Assembly: GCA_025359105.1 (NCBI GenBank)
Contig: JANYHK010000060.1
Location: 62,001-126,000, forward strand
From: Myxococcales bacterium
GTDB lineage: Bacteria; Myxococcota_A; Polyangia; Polyangiales; Polyangiaceae
Length of the DNA stretch: 64,000 nucleotides
Direction of reading: 5' to 3'
Part shown: in pieces, positions 63,249-64,000 of the stretch
How positions within the stretch are numbered: the stretch's first letter is position 1
Layout: each line of letters opens with the position of its first letter
The notes under the pieces: model-generated
Databases searched by the model: none
What the model saw: only the letters and a program-made list of their open reading frames with translations
Told to the model about the DNA's origin: nothing
Program-made: the position numbers and the translations under genes

Positions 63249-63857
63249 ATGGCATCCGCCACCCAAGCCCTGTCGCTCGCGCGCGCGACGATGCCGGTCA
63301 AGATCGGTTTCGGCATCATGGCCGTCATCCTCGTCGGCCTCGTCTACTACGTCTTCCTGCACACCGAGGTCGGCTCCAAAATAGACCAGGCCAAGCGCCG
63401 CAAGGGAGAGCTCGAGAGCGCGCTCGCCACCTCGCGCCAGTCGCAGGCCGGGTATTTCCAAGACCGTGACGAGCTCGTCATGCGCCAGCAGCGGCAGCGC
63501 GAGCTGAACAAGGTGCTGCCGGCCGAGACCGAGGCGGCGGCGTTCCTCTCGAGCCTGCAGCAGGTGTCGAACGTCTCCGGCATCGATCTGAAGGCCTGGC
63601 AGCCGCAGGAGGAGCAGACGCAGGCGTTCTTCGCCAAGGTGCCGATGCGCCTCGAGGTGGGCGGTCGCTTTCACCAGCTCGCGAAGTTCGTCTACGAGGT
63701 CGGCAAGCTGGACCGCATCATCAACATGGAAAACATCGAGCTGTACGACGCCAGGCTCGTCGGCAACGACGTCGAGATCAAGGCGCGGTGTCTCGCGACG
63801 ACGTTCCACACCATCAAGCCCAAGACGCCGCCGCCGCCGCCGGGGGGACCGAAATGA
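63249..63857 (+). CDS. pilO: Type IV pilus alignment protein PilO
   Basis: A 202-residue inner-membrane protein with one transmembrane segment (about 20-37), a periplasmic coiled coil (KRRKGELESALATSRQ) and a ferredoxin-like domain (PMRLEVGGRFHQLAKFVYEV). Forms the PilN-PilO periplasmic alignment complex. Three bases separate it from pilN. A short Pro/Gly tail ends the protein. Confidence 0.95.
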   Translation: MASATQALSLARATMPVKIGFGIMAVILVGLVYYVFLHTEVGSKIDQAKRRKGELESALATSRQSQAGYFQDRDELVMRQQRQRELNKVLPAETEAAAFLSSLQQVSNVSGIDLKAWQPQEEQTQAFFAKVPMRLEVGGRFHQLAKFVYEVGKLDRIINMENIELYDARLVGNDVEIKARCLATTFHTIKPKTPPPPPGGPK

Positions 63858-64000
63858 AGACCATCCTCTCTACGTGCACCGTCCTCGTGATGACGGCGGG
63901 CCTCCTCGTCGGCTGCGGGGACAAGGTCCTGAGCAGCACGCCCCCGCCGCCGGCCGCGCGCGCCGCGGGCGCCCTGGGCGACGCGGGGCTTCCGCCCGCG
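63854..64000 (+). CDS. pilP: Type IV pilus lipoprotein PilP, 3' end cut by window
   Basis: Only the first 49 residues are visible: a signal peptide with lipobox LVGC (Cys19 or so) and the start of an Ala/Pro linker. Position directly after pilO (ATGA overlap) and lipidation fit PilP, which connects PilNO to the PilQ secretin. The beta-domain that would confirm it lies beyond the end of the window. Confidence 0.8.
   Translation, partial: MKTILSTCTVLVMTAGLLVGCGDKVLSSTPPPPAARAAGALGDAGLPPA

Overview
The window is about 70% GC, and on both strands it is packed with secreted lipoproteins, OmpA-like proteins, eukaryote-type Ser/Thr kinases, cysteine-rich surface proteins and a type IV pilus pilMNOP cluster. 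That mix points to a predatory or social Myxococcota, most likely Polyangiales/Sorangiineae. This is inference from gene content; there is no rRNA or marker tree here. No tRNA, rRNA, CRISPR array or prophage was seen, and no stretch above 300 bases lacks a gene or gene remnant.

Layout. 1-5 kb: a truncated chemotaxis receptor coupled to a beta-class DNA methyltransferase, then trpS, a small lipoprotein and a DnaJ-type chaperone. 5-8 kb: surface lipoproteins and an RCC1-repeat lipoprotein. 8-15 kb: RNase R with an odd Gly/Asp/Arg linker, a frameshifted VKOR-DsbA fusion, an LpoB-type activator with a companion lipoprotein, and a BtuF-like protein without a signal peptide. 15-22 kb: cysteine-rich and OmpA lipoprotein/porin pair, GNAT, and an ATGA-chained GT2 / C45 acyltransferase / LolA operon. 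22-24 kb: ybeY, an HU-family protein with a good terminator, and lnt. 24.8-27 kb: a decayed locus where an IS630-type element sits in a kinase gene whose 3' end has been deleted into a SCO1/SenC fragment. 27-36 kb: outer-membrane protein, rRNA methyltransferase, HAD phosphatase, argD, a P-type ATPase homologue that has lost every catalytic motif, and a membrane-anchored pentein-fold enzyme. 36-44 kb: a polyQ kinase coupled to an HD/DUF4388/TPR protein, then another kinase. 44-52 kb: a gene with an in-frame amber codon, a PolX/PHP protein with a dead polymerase site, RluA, FIST, a phosphodiester-glycosidase-like protein and an internally deleted OmpA pseudogene. 52-58 kb: a secreted Cys/His-rich protein, an APC permease and a sulfur-transfer cluster (TusA, DsrE-like, rhodanese) ending in two tandem paralogous small proteins. 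58-64 kb: a di-iron hydroxylase, a FliA-type sigma factor, a LysM/M15 peptidase and pilMNOP.

The genes most worth following are the inactive P-type ATPase with its TRASH-like metal-binding head, the PolX with only the PHP site intact, the sulfur-carrier cluster, and a hexanucleotide (GTCGGN)n repeat family that appears three times: once between genes and twice inside genes, in different reading frames. Several genes are broken by single events: one-base losses in C runs, an amber codon, an internal deletion and an IS. This suggests either ongoing decay of accessory genes or a few residual assembly errors.
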